Source of the DNA: Apteryx mantelli
Taxonomy: Eukaryota > Chordata > Aves > Apterygiformes > Apterygidae
NCBI RefSeq assembly: GCF_036417845.1
Contig: NC_089979.1
Span: forward strand, 119,755,415-119,819,414
Length of the DNA: 64,000 bases
Direction: 5' to 3'
Shown here: piece after piece, positions 1 through 11,400 of the stretch
Layout: each line of letters opens with the position of its first letter
Position numbering within the stretch: the first letter of the stretch is position 1
Position numbers and translations under genes: made by a program
The notes under the pieces: generated by a model
Databases searched by the model: none
The model's input: only the letters and a program-made list of their open reading frames with translations
What the model was told of the DNA's origin: nothing

Positions 1-2860
1 ATTGCTAATAACATTATGAACTTTTATAGTTTTTCTTGGAGACAAAAAATCATTTAATGACCCTTCACAACATCCCTATGTGATCAGTAGAGATTACAAC
101 CTCTATTTTATTGACTATTTATTTTATTGAATAGGCAGAGAGAGGGCATGGGCCACATCAACGTTCGTATCTACAAGGTAGCTAGGCACCTAAACTGGAG
201 CTTTAAGTCTTAAAGTAACTGGACAAAATGACTTTTTCTTAAGTCTCTGACAAAGCTGAGAATAAAGATTGCATCTCCTGATTTGCAGACATGTCCTTTA
301 ACTAGAAGATTTTTCTCAAAATAGATTTAACTAACAACAACCTGTTAGCAGAAACAAGCTCATGAACACTAATATGAGATTACCACTTCATTCTTACACC
401 CTGGCTGAGTCATTGTTGGTCTGGTCCACTTTATCCAGTGTGGCAATAACAGTTAGTTGATCTTAAACATAAAATGTCAGCATTGTATTCACTCCACCTG
501 TGTCGTGCTGAGGCTCAGGAGACACAAATAAGCTTCACATACTCAACATCCAAAATTTAGGACCCTGCCTGGACAAAACACCTCTCTGTTACTCTGTCGC
601 TATATAAAATTAAGCTTCACAGGAGATTCAGCAACAGAAAAGGCAGGAGGAAACAGTCTGTAGGTCTTGTTAACTAAAGCTCCCTTCTGCTTTAGTTGAA
701 GCACGAAAGATGAAGGAGGGGCTGCATACTAGTAAATATTTTTAATTAAAGTTCTTCTGATTCTGCAAGTCATGTAGAGGAACTTATAGCCTGCCATTCT
801 GGAATTGAAGGCTATCAGCTTGTGAGTAGTCAAGGTCCCTCAAAGCCACAGAAATAAGAACTAGAGCTGAGCAAATAATTCACAACTAATATTTTTTTCA
901 TGAATTTCACCTTTGTCTGAGAATTCTCTATAAAAAGATTGCAACATTCTCTAATTTATTCATTATTTATGTTCAAGAGTACTGTCAGCAAATAACTTCC
1001 TCTCTGTAGAGCAGTCCATTATAAATTATAATTTGCAATATGTGCCATCTCCATCTATTTCCCTTTTTATTCCCTGGTAAGGCGAGTTAGGTAACAAAGT
1101 GGTGCAGTGTAAATTTTATAAGAAAATATTCTATTCAGAATTCACTGTTGGTCAGTACATGAGCATCTGTGTTTAAAATTCACTCAGCAAGCCCTCATGC
1201 TTGTAGAGCTTGAATATACAAATAAATGCAAAAGTCAAACACAGAAGGATTGCTGAACTCAATCAAATCAAAATTCTCTTTCAAATTCAAATAGTTACAT
1301 ACATTTTTTCTCTTTTCCTATTCACTCCACTCTGCTGGGTAGCAGAGGAGTGCAACACATAGCAACTTCAGGTCCTGGAGGTTCTCATGAACTTTTCTCT
1401 CCTTTTTTTTTTCCAGTTTATGTCAACTATATGGTGTGTGCAAATACATACCTGGAAGCTGAAACAGAACTTGGGAAATCTGTGGCGTACCAATTACATA
1501 GACCCTATGCAGTATATATACTACACAGTTTGGTAGTGCTACCCCATATGTCCTGATACCCACCTTTTTATTCTCTGTAACTTTACTACACGAGTGTAAT
1601 TCTATGTAATGTGGACAGACATTCCCATCTGAAACATGTCTACACCAATCTCAAGGTTATTAGACAGTGTGTATGTCTAAAGCACCTGCTCCACACTAAG
1701 CCTTTTACTGTTGCAGCCATAATAGCAGCCTATGGGGCAAATATTTAGCATAGGAGAGCCTACCTGGTGTGAACACAGAAAGGCAAAATCTTCTTCTAAA
1801 ATGCAATCTTAGAACTATTTGCAAAGGTACTCCAAAGAACTCTCCTAGGGAAAGCATTTACTATAAATAAATATTATCTTTATTATCTTCCTATTATCTT
1901 TAATTTGTTCAAATATTGCTTTGTTTTGAAATCTTGAGGCAGAAGGCAGCAAAAAGAGACAAATATTTTTTTCTCCAAAAGAAATACACTATTATAATAG
2001 GCACATAGACCCTAATCTGCATGCACTACCTGTGCTAAAAATTGAAAATTTTATTTTATTGAATGACTTGAATGCCCATTTGCTCCTTAAAAAACAAAAA
2101 CAAAAACCAAAACCACATAGTGGTCTGCAGCATGGCCCAACACCTGCATAATCATGACCACAGGATGTCGATTTTTCTAACTGCTTTAGAATAATGTAAT
2201 TTCATAGATGGATTCAATTCTTTTGTGCTTCAGTGTGAAAGATAATGACTGCTCACTGGAGGCCAGATCTTGCACACCTTAAGCAGATGAGCCATCCCCA
2301 TTGATTTCAGACTGCCATCGTAAGCTCTTTCACCTCCTCATATATTTTGCATCTGTACATGTGCTTGAAGTGTGTTTGTTGGGTTAGGCTGAAGATCAGA
2401 AGTAGCAGTCACAATGCAGCTGTCTGTACACAGCACTTTGGGGAGGAAGTGTTGGAGTGGAGATGTCAAAAAGTGATGAGCCTTAAAAATATTTTTATCT
2501 CCAGGCTCTACTACAAGCTTTGCTTCCTGTAACCGAATGCCAGCACAGTGGAGGCACTTTTGCATTGACTCCAAGCAGTCTACATGACAAAAGTCTTTGT
2601 TGCCATGTGTGGTATCAAAGCTCCCTCTGTGTTTAAAAAAAGCTTTACAAATTTTTTAGTGATGTTGAGTTGCTTGGGTTCATTCACTCATTCCCCTGCT
2701 CTTGTGGCCCTTTGAATTCACTTTCCACCAAAATATTCAGGCTTAATATTCCCAAAATAGCTGTCAGCAGGAAATGTTAGAGTTCTCAGTCTGAGAAATA
2801 ACAGGGCTGTCTGTTGATCTGAATCACCAAGGGTGGGATTTTCGATCTGTGGATTGCTGA

Positions 2861-2901
2861 AGGAGACAGAAAGAAAGAGAGAGAGAGGAAGAGAGAGAGA
2901 C
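2861..2901. repeat. GA-rich simple repeat
   Basis: A purine run of GAAA and GA units with little interruption, read directly from the sequence. The 83-codon minus-strand frame crossing it owes its Ser/Leu run to this repeat and is not a gene. Confidence 0.9.
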
Positions 2902-3060
2902 TCTTCCAGCAGCTCCCAGTGGGGTTTGCAGCAATGTCCGTAAGTGTGAAGATGACTGCAAACCCTCACGAGTCACTCACTGCAGCTCACAAATAGAGTG
3001 TGAAACATGTAAACTGTGATCTGATTATCAGCAGAAAGTCCTCAGCACCTCCTGAACAAG

Positions 3061-3080
3061 AATAAATAAATAAATAAATA
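3061..3080. repeat. (AATA)5 microsatellite
   Basis: Five perfect AATA units, seen directly. Confidence 0.9.
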
Positions 3081-4015
3081 GAGAAGTAACTGAGATCAGC
3101 TTGTCCTTGGTTTACAGCGGGGACCTGATCCAAAGCCCATTGAGATTGGTAGAAAGACTTCCTTGACTTCCTTAACAAAACTAAGTTGTTAATTTGTCTC
3201 TTGCTTCGGAAAACAACTGATCATGACTATTATTCATCAGCAAATCTGCTTTCTTCATTTGCTCTTGGAGTTATACCCATCCAACACACTCATCTAGCCT
3301 ACAAAGTTTCTGGACAAATGAGTATGGCTCAGGCATCTCTCCTCCTTGACCCGATTTTACCTCTACCCTGTACAAACCCACTTTCCTCTCATGTTTACTG
3401 TCAATATTGGAAATTGTGAAACAAACAATAGAATTTCTTTCTACTGGTGATTTCACAGCAAAAGATGAGGCTGAGTGCAGTTACCTTTTGAAATCTTTCT
3501 AGCTTTATATAGTGAACAATATTAATGAAGAGCCATGCAAGAGACTGAGTCTGCATTTCCACCAGGATCAAATTACTCTGTCTGAGTAAGCACACTTTGA
3601 GGCATAACCATCACGTGAGTTGATTTGTCCCAAACGGATCACACCTTGAACACCTGTCATTTCCACTTAAACTGCATTTTGACAAAAGTTATTTCTAGAC
3701 TCTGCACAGGAGAAACTAAAGGGGAAAGAAAGATGCAATCGATCCTCGAGTACTCTCCTCATGCTGCAGCACAGTCTACAGCAACCCTCCAGGGCCTGCC
3801 TTGCATCCATGTGATTGTACTGCAGCTAATAGAATTAACTGGTGAAACAAAGCAGATGGATGCTCAGCCAGTTCAGTTTATGGCAAAGATAGAAATAAGG
3901 TTGATGATCTGAAGCTCTCCAGGCCTGATCCAACCTGGAAGTTCCTACCCAAAGAAAGGAAATCTGCTCATACCCTCATTGATTTGGTGGCATGAATTTA
4001 GTGATGGGTTCTCAA

Positions 4016-4311
4016 GACCTCGTCCCCTCTGCTCACCTCCCTGTCAGGGCCCCGAATACACCCACAGGCCTTCACAGCCCTGATCAGGCTCACATGGGGC
4101 TTTCACCCATGCACGTTTTGCCCACTGCCCCACTGGAGTCCCTGTCTGTCCCAAGAGGTGTTGTGGATAGGCCTGTGCCCAGCTCCATTCCCTGCTGATC
4201 TTCACTCATTCCCTGGGCTTCCTGGACTGACCCTGGGCCTGCCTCGGCACATTGAACTTGTCTGATAATTGCTGGAGTGTCAACGGACCCTGGCTCCTAT
4301 TGCTGGACCTG
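4016..4311 (+). repeat. Unidentified interspersed element, copy A (left arm of inverted pair)
   Basis: This segment is similar to the reverse complement of 5005-5233. The core at 4161-4311 aligns without gaps to 5155-5005 at about 115 of 151 positions (76%, counted by hand). The best block is near 4241-4269, around the shared motif ttgaacttgtctgataat. Similarity continues outward with gaps to about 4016 (shared gacctc, ctgtc and caggcct blocks), and copy A carries some 75 extra bases there. It is GC-rich but CpG-poor, as expected of an old methylated repeat. The family is not known to me. Confidence 0.7.
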
Positions 4312-5004
4312 TTCTACTTGTTTCCCCATTTCCTCCACCCTCTTTATGAGTGGAAGTCATGCAGTTAGTGGCCATCCGGCTCCCTGGCAGCTGCAGCTAG
4401 GCTGCCCCAGCCCCAGCTGTGTGATTGCAGTACCCCCAAAACTGACCCAAAGCAGAGAAGGTTTGGGGGTCTTGGGGCACAGGGTGGTTGTGCTCCAACA
4501 TGGGAGATGTTATGGGGAGGTGGCTCAACTGAGAGCCATCCCTAGGAGATGGGGAATTACCACTGCTGAGCAGCTGGTATCTATCAGGTAAAGATTAGCT
4601 ACATCTGAATAATAAACTCCCTATATCCTCACATGATCACCACTGAAGGGTGCAGGGAAATGGAATTGCTGTGGCTTCTACAGAGGGGTGAAGTTAAAGA
4701 TGCCTGCAGGGCTGTAACCTGCCTCTGCTGCCTTGACCATGGTCTCCTGCATGGTTTGGGTGTTAACCTGGAGCTGTGGGGGCAAGCCCACAGTGCTCTC
4801 AGCTGTAGGGGAGTTCAGGGGGCAAGGTCCTGCACATACCATGAGCTAGGCTCCATGGTGCTTGGTCAGGGTTGGAGATGCCCTGAGGGGCCAGGGATTA
4901 GCGAGGGCAGGCAAGCTGGGTGGGAGGGTGTCAGCAAGGCAGGCAGGGGCAGTGTTCTTGCCAACAAGAGCTCAGCTCCATGGGCCCAAGCATAGCGGGC
5001 AGGG
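4312..5004. other. GC-rich spacer between inverted arms
   Basis: About 690 bases between the two arms, GC-rich and poor in CpG. It has open frames of 104 codons (4277-4591) and 120 codons (4633-4995), both on the plus strand. Neither has recognisable protein character, and GC-rich DNA favours such frames by chance. A potential G-quadruplex (four G-triplets at 4905, 4918, 4922 and 4926) lies inside. It may be the interior of the same element or of other old repeats. Confidence 0.4.
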
Positions 5005-5233
5005 CAGCTCCAGCGATGGGGGTCAGGTCCAGTGGACAGTCCCGTGATTATCAGACAAGTTCAAAGTGCTGAGGCAGGTCTGAGGTCAATCCACAAAATC
5101 CAGATTGTGAGTTGGGATCTGCAGGGGACAGAGCTGGGCACAGGCCTAACCACAAAACTGCTCAGGGGAGGCTGGGGGGCCCAGGCCTGAGCTTAAATGG
5201 GGCTCCCAGACAGAAGATGTGTGAGTGGAGGTC
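5005..5233 (-). repeat. Unidentified interspersed element, copy B (right arm of inverted pair)
   Basis: Reverse-complement partner of 4016-4311. The 151-bp core (5005-5155) matches copy A at about 76% without gaps, and weaker gapped similarity runs to about 5233. The divergence suggests either two old insertions in opposite orientation or an old foldback arrangement. Confidence 0.7.
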
Positions 5234-8200
5234 AAGGCAATCAAGGGTGCAGAAAACAGCCAGAACTGGCCAGAAAGTTACTATCCTCTTTTGTGATGAC
5301 TTCCAAGGTTGTATGATCTGTTTGTTTCACGTAGAAACGAGCTGAAAATTTTTCTAAACTTTTGTGTGCAATTGTGTTCTGCCAGAAACATCTGTTTTCA
5401 AGTGAAAGTAACCTGTGAAAAAAAGGCTGGGCCAGGACACATCACATCTTTGTCAAAAAATGAAAACAAAACCAAAACATCATGTTGCAAACGTTCTGGC
5501 CACCCTCACAGTCAGTCGTCTTGGCTGTGCTCTAGGAGTTTGTTCCTAGGAGATATGGTTTGAAAGACAGACTGGGAGATAGATGTCTCTGGCCAGCACA
5601 AGAGAGAAAGTGATGAATCTTTATTTTGTTCTCTCGCAGGAACAAATGTGGGGAAAAATAAGAAAAAAAAAATAACTTCATTCATCGATAAACCAAAGAG
5701 CAAGCTGCTGGAAAGGGAATGAGCTTGGTATGTAGATCTTCCCTTGGCCAGAGATAGGAGGGGCTCTCTATCTCCCTTCAGCAAACAGGGTACCTATCCT
5801 AACTAGACTTCCATAAAATTGAATAGTTTTGCTTCATGGGAATCTGAATAAACATGTTCTTTGCTTTTAATCTGTATGGGTTGCTGTTCTAGACTCTCAG
5901 CAGAGGTCCAATTAAAAAGCTGCAAACGGCACGAATGAGCTCTTGGTTGTTCTGCAGAGCTGGGATCAAGGCAATGAGTCTGGACTCAGAACTGAGCTCA
6001 GACCTGTTGCTGAGGGTCTTAAAATCAGTGGGAATGAAGCATGAAGTGAGATTTTCACAAGCAGTTTTCTGCATCTTTAGCTGCCTAAGTACCTCTAAAA
6101 ATGCAGCCCTTAGGCTGTCTACGTCAGGGTTTTCCAAGTGCCCCCACTGGTGAGGCAACAGCAGTGACTTCTGCTTATACACAGGCTTAGGGAGAAGCTG
6201 TAGCTTTCTGGCTCAGGTGCTGTGTGTGTACCACAGCAGTGGGGTACACCAGAGGAACGAGTTGCACTGCCTGGAGACCCTTGCTGCAGGCTTCTCTGAA
6301 ACCAAAGGAAACCATCTCTCCTTCCTCCAGGGCTATCGTGTTGTGTCAATCACTGTTTATGAGGTGCTATGATACTCCAACGCAGCGCACCTGGAAAAGC
6401 CTAACCTTAGATTTGTGCTGTGACCCACTGCAAACTGCTGGAAAAGGCCATTCCTAGTTATTGTTTTGGCATGGTTTCACTCATTGCTGCAAATGCTTTT
6501 CACATTTCTGAGTGTAGCAGTCACCTTCTCATTCATCTTGTAGTCATATGAAAAACAGACATGGGTCAGAGATGGTAATGGTTAACACGATGCATTCACT
6601 TTCCTAGGCTTAGCACCTCAGACATAGCAAGAAGCGCTCTGTTGCCTGCCAGAGTTAAATTAATAAGAGCGAGACTGCTAGACAGTCAGATTGCTGTCAG
6701 TTCAATAGAGGAAGAAACAGACTGTGCCCAAGTTGTTGGGTGTCTGATAATGGAATTTTCTAGCATCATGAAGAATGTAGGAGCTGACGGACAGCACGCT
6801 AACCCCTGGAGAAAACAGCTCAAGACATACATAAACACCTCAGCAAAAAGTACTGGGTGCACTTTCAGTCATCGCTGACTTGGTAATATATAACTTGTTT
6901 TAAAAAGTAAGCTGAGAGATCACACACAGCTATATTCCTCTTGGCAGGGTAAAACAGCATGCTGTATTTCATTCATGGGCAGAAACTCATTCAGACTGTA
7001 ATACTGGGCTTCCAGGCACTTTTTTCTCTATTGCTTTCTCTCCCTATGGTATAAAGCCTCACTGGATGAATGAGTAGCAGGACTCCTGCTAACTCTATGT
7101 ACATCTTAATGATCACTCAGAATGGTAATTATGTGCACATGCATTGCAGAAAATAATCTTTATTAATTAGAGAAGGACAATAGACATGAGCAATGCTATT
7201 TTCTACTGAAACTTTTCCATTTATATACAATAGAAATTTAGTTATGACAGGCATATCAAATTCAAGGAGGAAACGTACCCTGTTACATATTCATATGGGG
7301 CCAATCTTCTTGCAGTGAATAATAATTTCCCCTTAGAGGCATTGCTACAAGAGCTTTGCATAAAGGAGAATCATGGGCTGAATGCCATAGCAGTGCCCAG
7401 AAAGAGCTCACCTGTGGTGGGAGACAAGATTGACCAAAGCCTGGGCAGAAGAGACTCCACGCCCCAGTGTGAAAGTCCTACTAACACAAGTGGTGTGCAG
7501 ACTCTGTGAGCACCTGCATGAGCTATCACCACTTAAACATGACCTAGCACTGCTGTGGGCCAGACTTCCTGAACATGTGCACTTATCTTTGAGCAAGCCA
7601 TGTTTTTGTGCTGTGTGAGAGCAGGAGAAACAGAGTGTGGATGTATCATAATTTACCCATCCTGAAGGAGAATCCTTCTAAAGAATCCAGGTTTTCAAAG
7701 AGAAGCAGTGAAATGGTCCCAGATGTTTCATTCAGCACAGAACAGACTAATGCAACTCAGAGATCCTACATTTCCCTCCCTCCAGTCTGCATGACCTCCC
7801 CTTCTGTTAGAGCAGGCTGAGTGCGCACCATAATTGTTACAAGATGAGCTTCCCCTTTCATGAAAGCATCAAGAAGAGCTATAACTTCCTCTACTGCTCA
7901 AAGCAGAGGAAGCTGAATGTACCAGTTTGGGGTGAGCCCAAGAAAGAGATCTGACTCACAGGAAGTGCTTCTCCAGGTGACTGAAAGAGGATGGTGTTGG
8001 AAGGAGCTTTTAGAGCTTTCAAAAATAGTTAGAAGGTCCATCTCTCTATGACCAATATCTCAGTATCTCCTCCATCGCTACCATCCAAATTCTTTGAGGA
8101 GAATACCGGGTAAAAGCATCTCTAGTGGACAAGCCTAGGGGCAGGTGGCCCAGGTAATGTGCAGGATGGAGAAACACTCTTCTCCCTGCTAAGCAGACTG

Positions 8201-11140
8201 GCAAGGTCTCTAGCTCTTTGGTCTGCAGATTAGCATGCAGGCAGAACAGAATTTGTTGTTCTGCCTGGTGAATACAGGGGCGTCCTCCTAATGTTTGCAG
8301 CACATACCACTACTGTGCTCAACCCCATCCAGCTGTATCCTCTGGATCTCTCCACTTTTTTAAAGGTGCCTCCATCACACTGACTGCATGAAGAATCTGC
8401 AGCTGCAGAGATGCCTCTGCCACTGTGGAGGAGGAGGAATAAGGGAGCAAGGACTGCTGTGGATACATCTATCACATCATACAGGAAATGTCTTTATGTT
8501 CCCTCCATGGGTCTGTCCCCTACATGGTGACCTTCATCCACCTCTGCCCCTTCAACAATTCCTATGCTTCTTTGGAAAAAGTGCCATTAAATGGAAGTGC
8601 ATAGCTGAATTACCACAGCTATGCGCTGGGACAAAAAAGCCTGAAGCAGCACAGTTCCCTTGCCAGGCTTGGCTGATAGGCATTACAGTTTTCCTGCCAG
8701 TTACTTCTGGATTTCAGAAGCCTGGAGACCAAGGAAATGTTACTTACTGAGAAACTCTTCCCACAGTGTACCAAGAAGAAAGCTGACTGGAATATCAGGA
8801 AGCAATATTTATAGCCTGTGGGAGGCAGCTTCAAGGTCAGCTGGGGTCTGGCTTATACTCAGCCTGCCTACAGCTGCTTTCTCTGGTCAAAAAGCCCTGA
8901 AAAGACAAGCGAATTCAGCCAGGGCTGTGTTGCAGAGGTACGACCCAGGCACTGGAAACCTGCACAGATGGTGTCTTCAGAGAACGGTCTGTATCTGAAT
9001 GCAGTCTGAGGAACTAAAGAAAACGTCCCTGCATGGGGTCTGGTGGACTCATTGTACTGCCAGTCACTATTCTCTCTGACTTTGCTAGTGCTCCCAGGTT
9101 GATATATCCAATATTAATGAGGCATTTATACTCCATCATGGAACTGTCTAAGAATATGCATTTACTCCTAACGGGTTGTGCAGTGAAATTAATTAATATA
9201 ATTTAATCTGTTTAATTTGCAGTGGGTACATACAGCAGGGATTTTTTTCTCCCCACTGGAGTAATATAACAAACAGCAGCAGGCTGAATGTTTTGTGCTG
9301 CCCATGGTCTTGCTAACCATCACAGCTATAAGTAAGCGGGAGTATGCACTTGCACAATGTCATGTGTTTCTCAGGTAACTCCAAGAACATCAGTGACACA
9401 AGAAGCAACATGAGTATCAGTGACAACAGAACAGGGGGAAATTAGCAGTGGGCTAGTGAGAAGCCGCAAAAGGAAATACATTTTCTCCCAGAAGTCTCCT
9501 TCCTGAGTCAAATGCTCAACCTGAAGAGTTTGGTGACCTGCATCATTCATTGTCACAGATGCTAAAACACAGCCATAGTCAAATCCATTGTTTCTCACAT
9601 GATAGGTGACTGTCATTTCACCAGCTAGGATGGGTACATTACCCCCAGCATGGAGATGATGAACTGTTATGTTGATTCATCCCGCATGCCAGAGAAGGCA
9701 GTTCTTACTGCTCCAAATACTAAAGGATTAGGATCTCAGAGAGAAAAAACAGGGAGAAAAGACTCCTTTGGGGAAAAAAATGAGCTGAAAAGGAAGTTCA
9801 GACCCATGAGTGTTTATTTTATATAAGCAAATAATAAAGGAAAACCCCACAATGTGGACAGTGTGCATGTATACACTATACTAGGAACAGGAAACAGTAT
9901 GGACCTAGAGGCGTATCTGGCTACAGCCGTGCAGAGGTTTTAAAAAACACAGGCACACAGATTCATACACTAACAGACCCAAGCTGGAGACCTTCCTAGT
10001 AAAAGAGACTGTCAGGGATATGCAGAATTATTTCCCTATACTTCTGCATCACAACCTTGCTGGTCTTTAACACCGGGATTTTGATAATGTTATCTAGTGA
10101 GGGAAGGAAAGTGCAAAGTTCAAATAGGCTCAAATATCATAGACAATTTATACTCTGCTTGCTGAGGTTTTTGCTCTTGCAGCATTCTCCTCCAGAAAGC
10201 AGCAGCAGCAGACAGCTTTGCACATCTAATTTGGGAGGGTTTGGAAGGAGGGACAAAGGATCATTCGTGCATCTTTTCAGTATGAAGCCTGCTATTACCT
10301 GCCTGCTCAGGATGTTATCGTTGCTCCAAGGAAATTTACTTGGACTGCAGAAAAGACATGACCTGAATTAATTCTGCCTAGCACCTGTTTATTCAGTACA
10401 CCTTCATGCTAACATTTACTGCACATAATTGTATCACAGAGGCATAAGCTGGACATTTTGGTGGCTATGTAGGGAACATTTGGAGATACATACAGCTCTT
10501 AAGGGCAGGAGGAAGTTTTGAGAGTGAAGGACTTGTATGCCAGAACAAAGTGATCAGTGCACAGATCATTTCACTACAGAGATATAAACTGTCATTAGGT
10601 TCAAGAGATGGAGGTAAGTTCATCCACCCCTTATAGAGATTCAAGGTTCTCTAAAGATTTATTTGGTGTTTAAACTGTTTGTACTCCCTCATATTTTAAA
10701 ATATTTCTTCACAGCCTTCATAACCTATTGGTTTTTCCCCCCCTTTTTAAAATAGAAATTTATATTTTGAACCGTGACTCATTGCAAGAGTTGGAGCTTG
10801 TGGCAAACTCTCTAGCTGAGGAGTGACAGCAAATAGCATGAACCCTACTAGGGAACACACATGGTCTCAACACACAGCAAAACACGCAAGGCAATCAACC
10901 TTATTCTTTCTCCTCCCCCATCTCCATCAGCTTGGGTCCTGGGGATCTGCTCTAACTCCCACCCAGGACTGGCGGAAATCCCAGCCACGCAGTAGTCGCT
11001 GGGGGGGTCTTTCCCTTCACTTCCTCTTGCCGCCTTGTCAGGACCTGAGTGAGCTCCCACTGACATCAGCCATGCCGTGCCTCAGACAAAAACCTCAGAC
11101 AGATGAGCAGCAAAAATTCTTCTGCTTTTTTTCCCCCCCC
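5234..11140. other. Unassigned noncoding DNA
   Basis: No gene recognised. Open frames stay at or below 120 codons, without domains. A TAAT-rich patch lies at 9188-9216. A consensus plus-strand donor (GAG followed by GTAAGT, exon side ending at 10613) has no convincing upstream exon. Confidence 0.6.
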
Positions 11141-11142
11141 CC
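11126..11142. repeat. T7C10 homopolymer tract
   Basis: Seven T followed by ten C, immediately before the CpG island. Seen directly; it may be length-polymorphic. Confidence 0.85.
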
Positions 11143-11400
11143 GCGAATTTGACAAATTTCACCTAGGGCCACGCAGAGCGCACCTTTGCCTCTCTGCAGC
11201 GTACCCAACCGGCGCGCGGCCTGGCTCAGCGCAGAGAGGTCCCGCGGGTGCTCTTGGTGCTCAGCTGCAGCGCGGAGCCCTGTGCAGCTCCGCGGCCCGG
11301 CAGCAGCCTGCCCACCTCCCCGGCACGACAACAGGGCGCTGCGGGGGGCGACCGCCGATGGGGTGCAGTGCGCAGCACCCTGCCCCAAGGCATTTTTCCC
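11141..11400. promoter_or_regulatory. Short CpG island
   Basis: I count about 25 CpG dinucleotides in 260 bases at roughly two-thirds GC, an observed/expected ratio near 0.8, in surroundings that are otherwise CpG-depleted. Islands of this kind mark unmethylated promoters or regulatory elements in vertebrates. No consensus splice donor leaves it on either strand, so direction and transcript are unknown. Open frames across it (up to 105 codons) shift freely between frames and look like composition artefacts. Confidence 0.6.

Larger units (their letters stand above)
1..4015. other. Unassigned noncoding DNA
   Basis: I see no gene here. Open frames are short and resemble nothing I know. The stretch is AT-rich and CpG-poor. 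It holds a GA-rich simple repeat (2861-2901), an AATA repeat (3061-3080), a polypyrimidine run ending in CAG near 1396-1417 that resembles a plus-strand splice acceptor with no coherent exon after it, and a possible fossil of a palindromic repeat at 2255-2315. Confidence 0.6.

Noticed and set aside
2861..2960. Ser/Leu-rich minus-strand frame resembling a signal peptide
   Set aside because: It is produced by the GA simple repeat.
10608..10620. Consensus plus-strand donor GAG/GTAAGT
   Set aside because: No upstream exon with an acceptor and coding character; single donors occur by chance.
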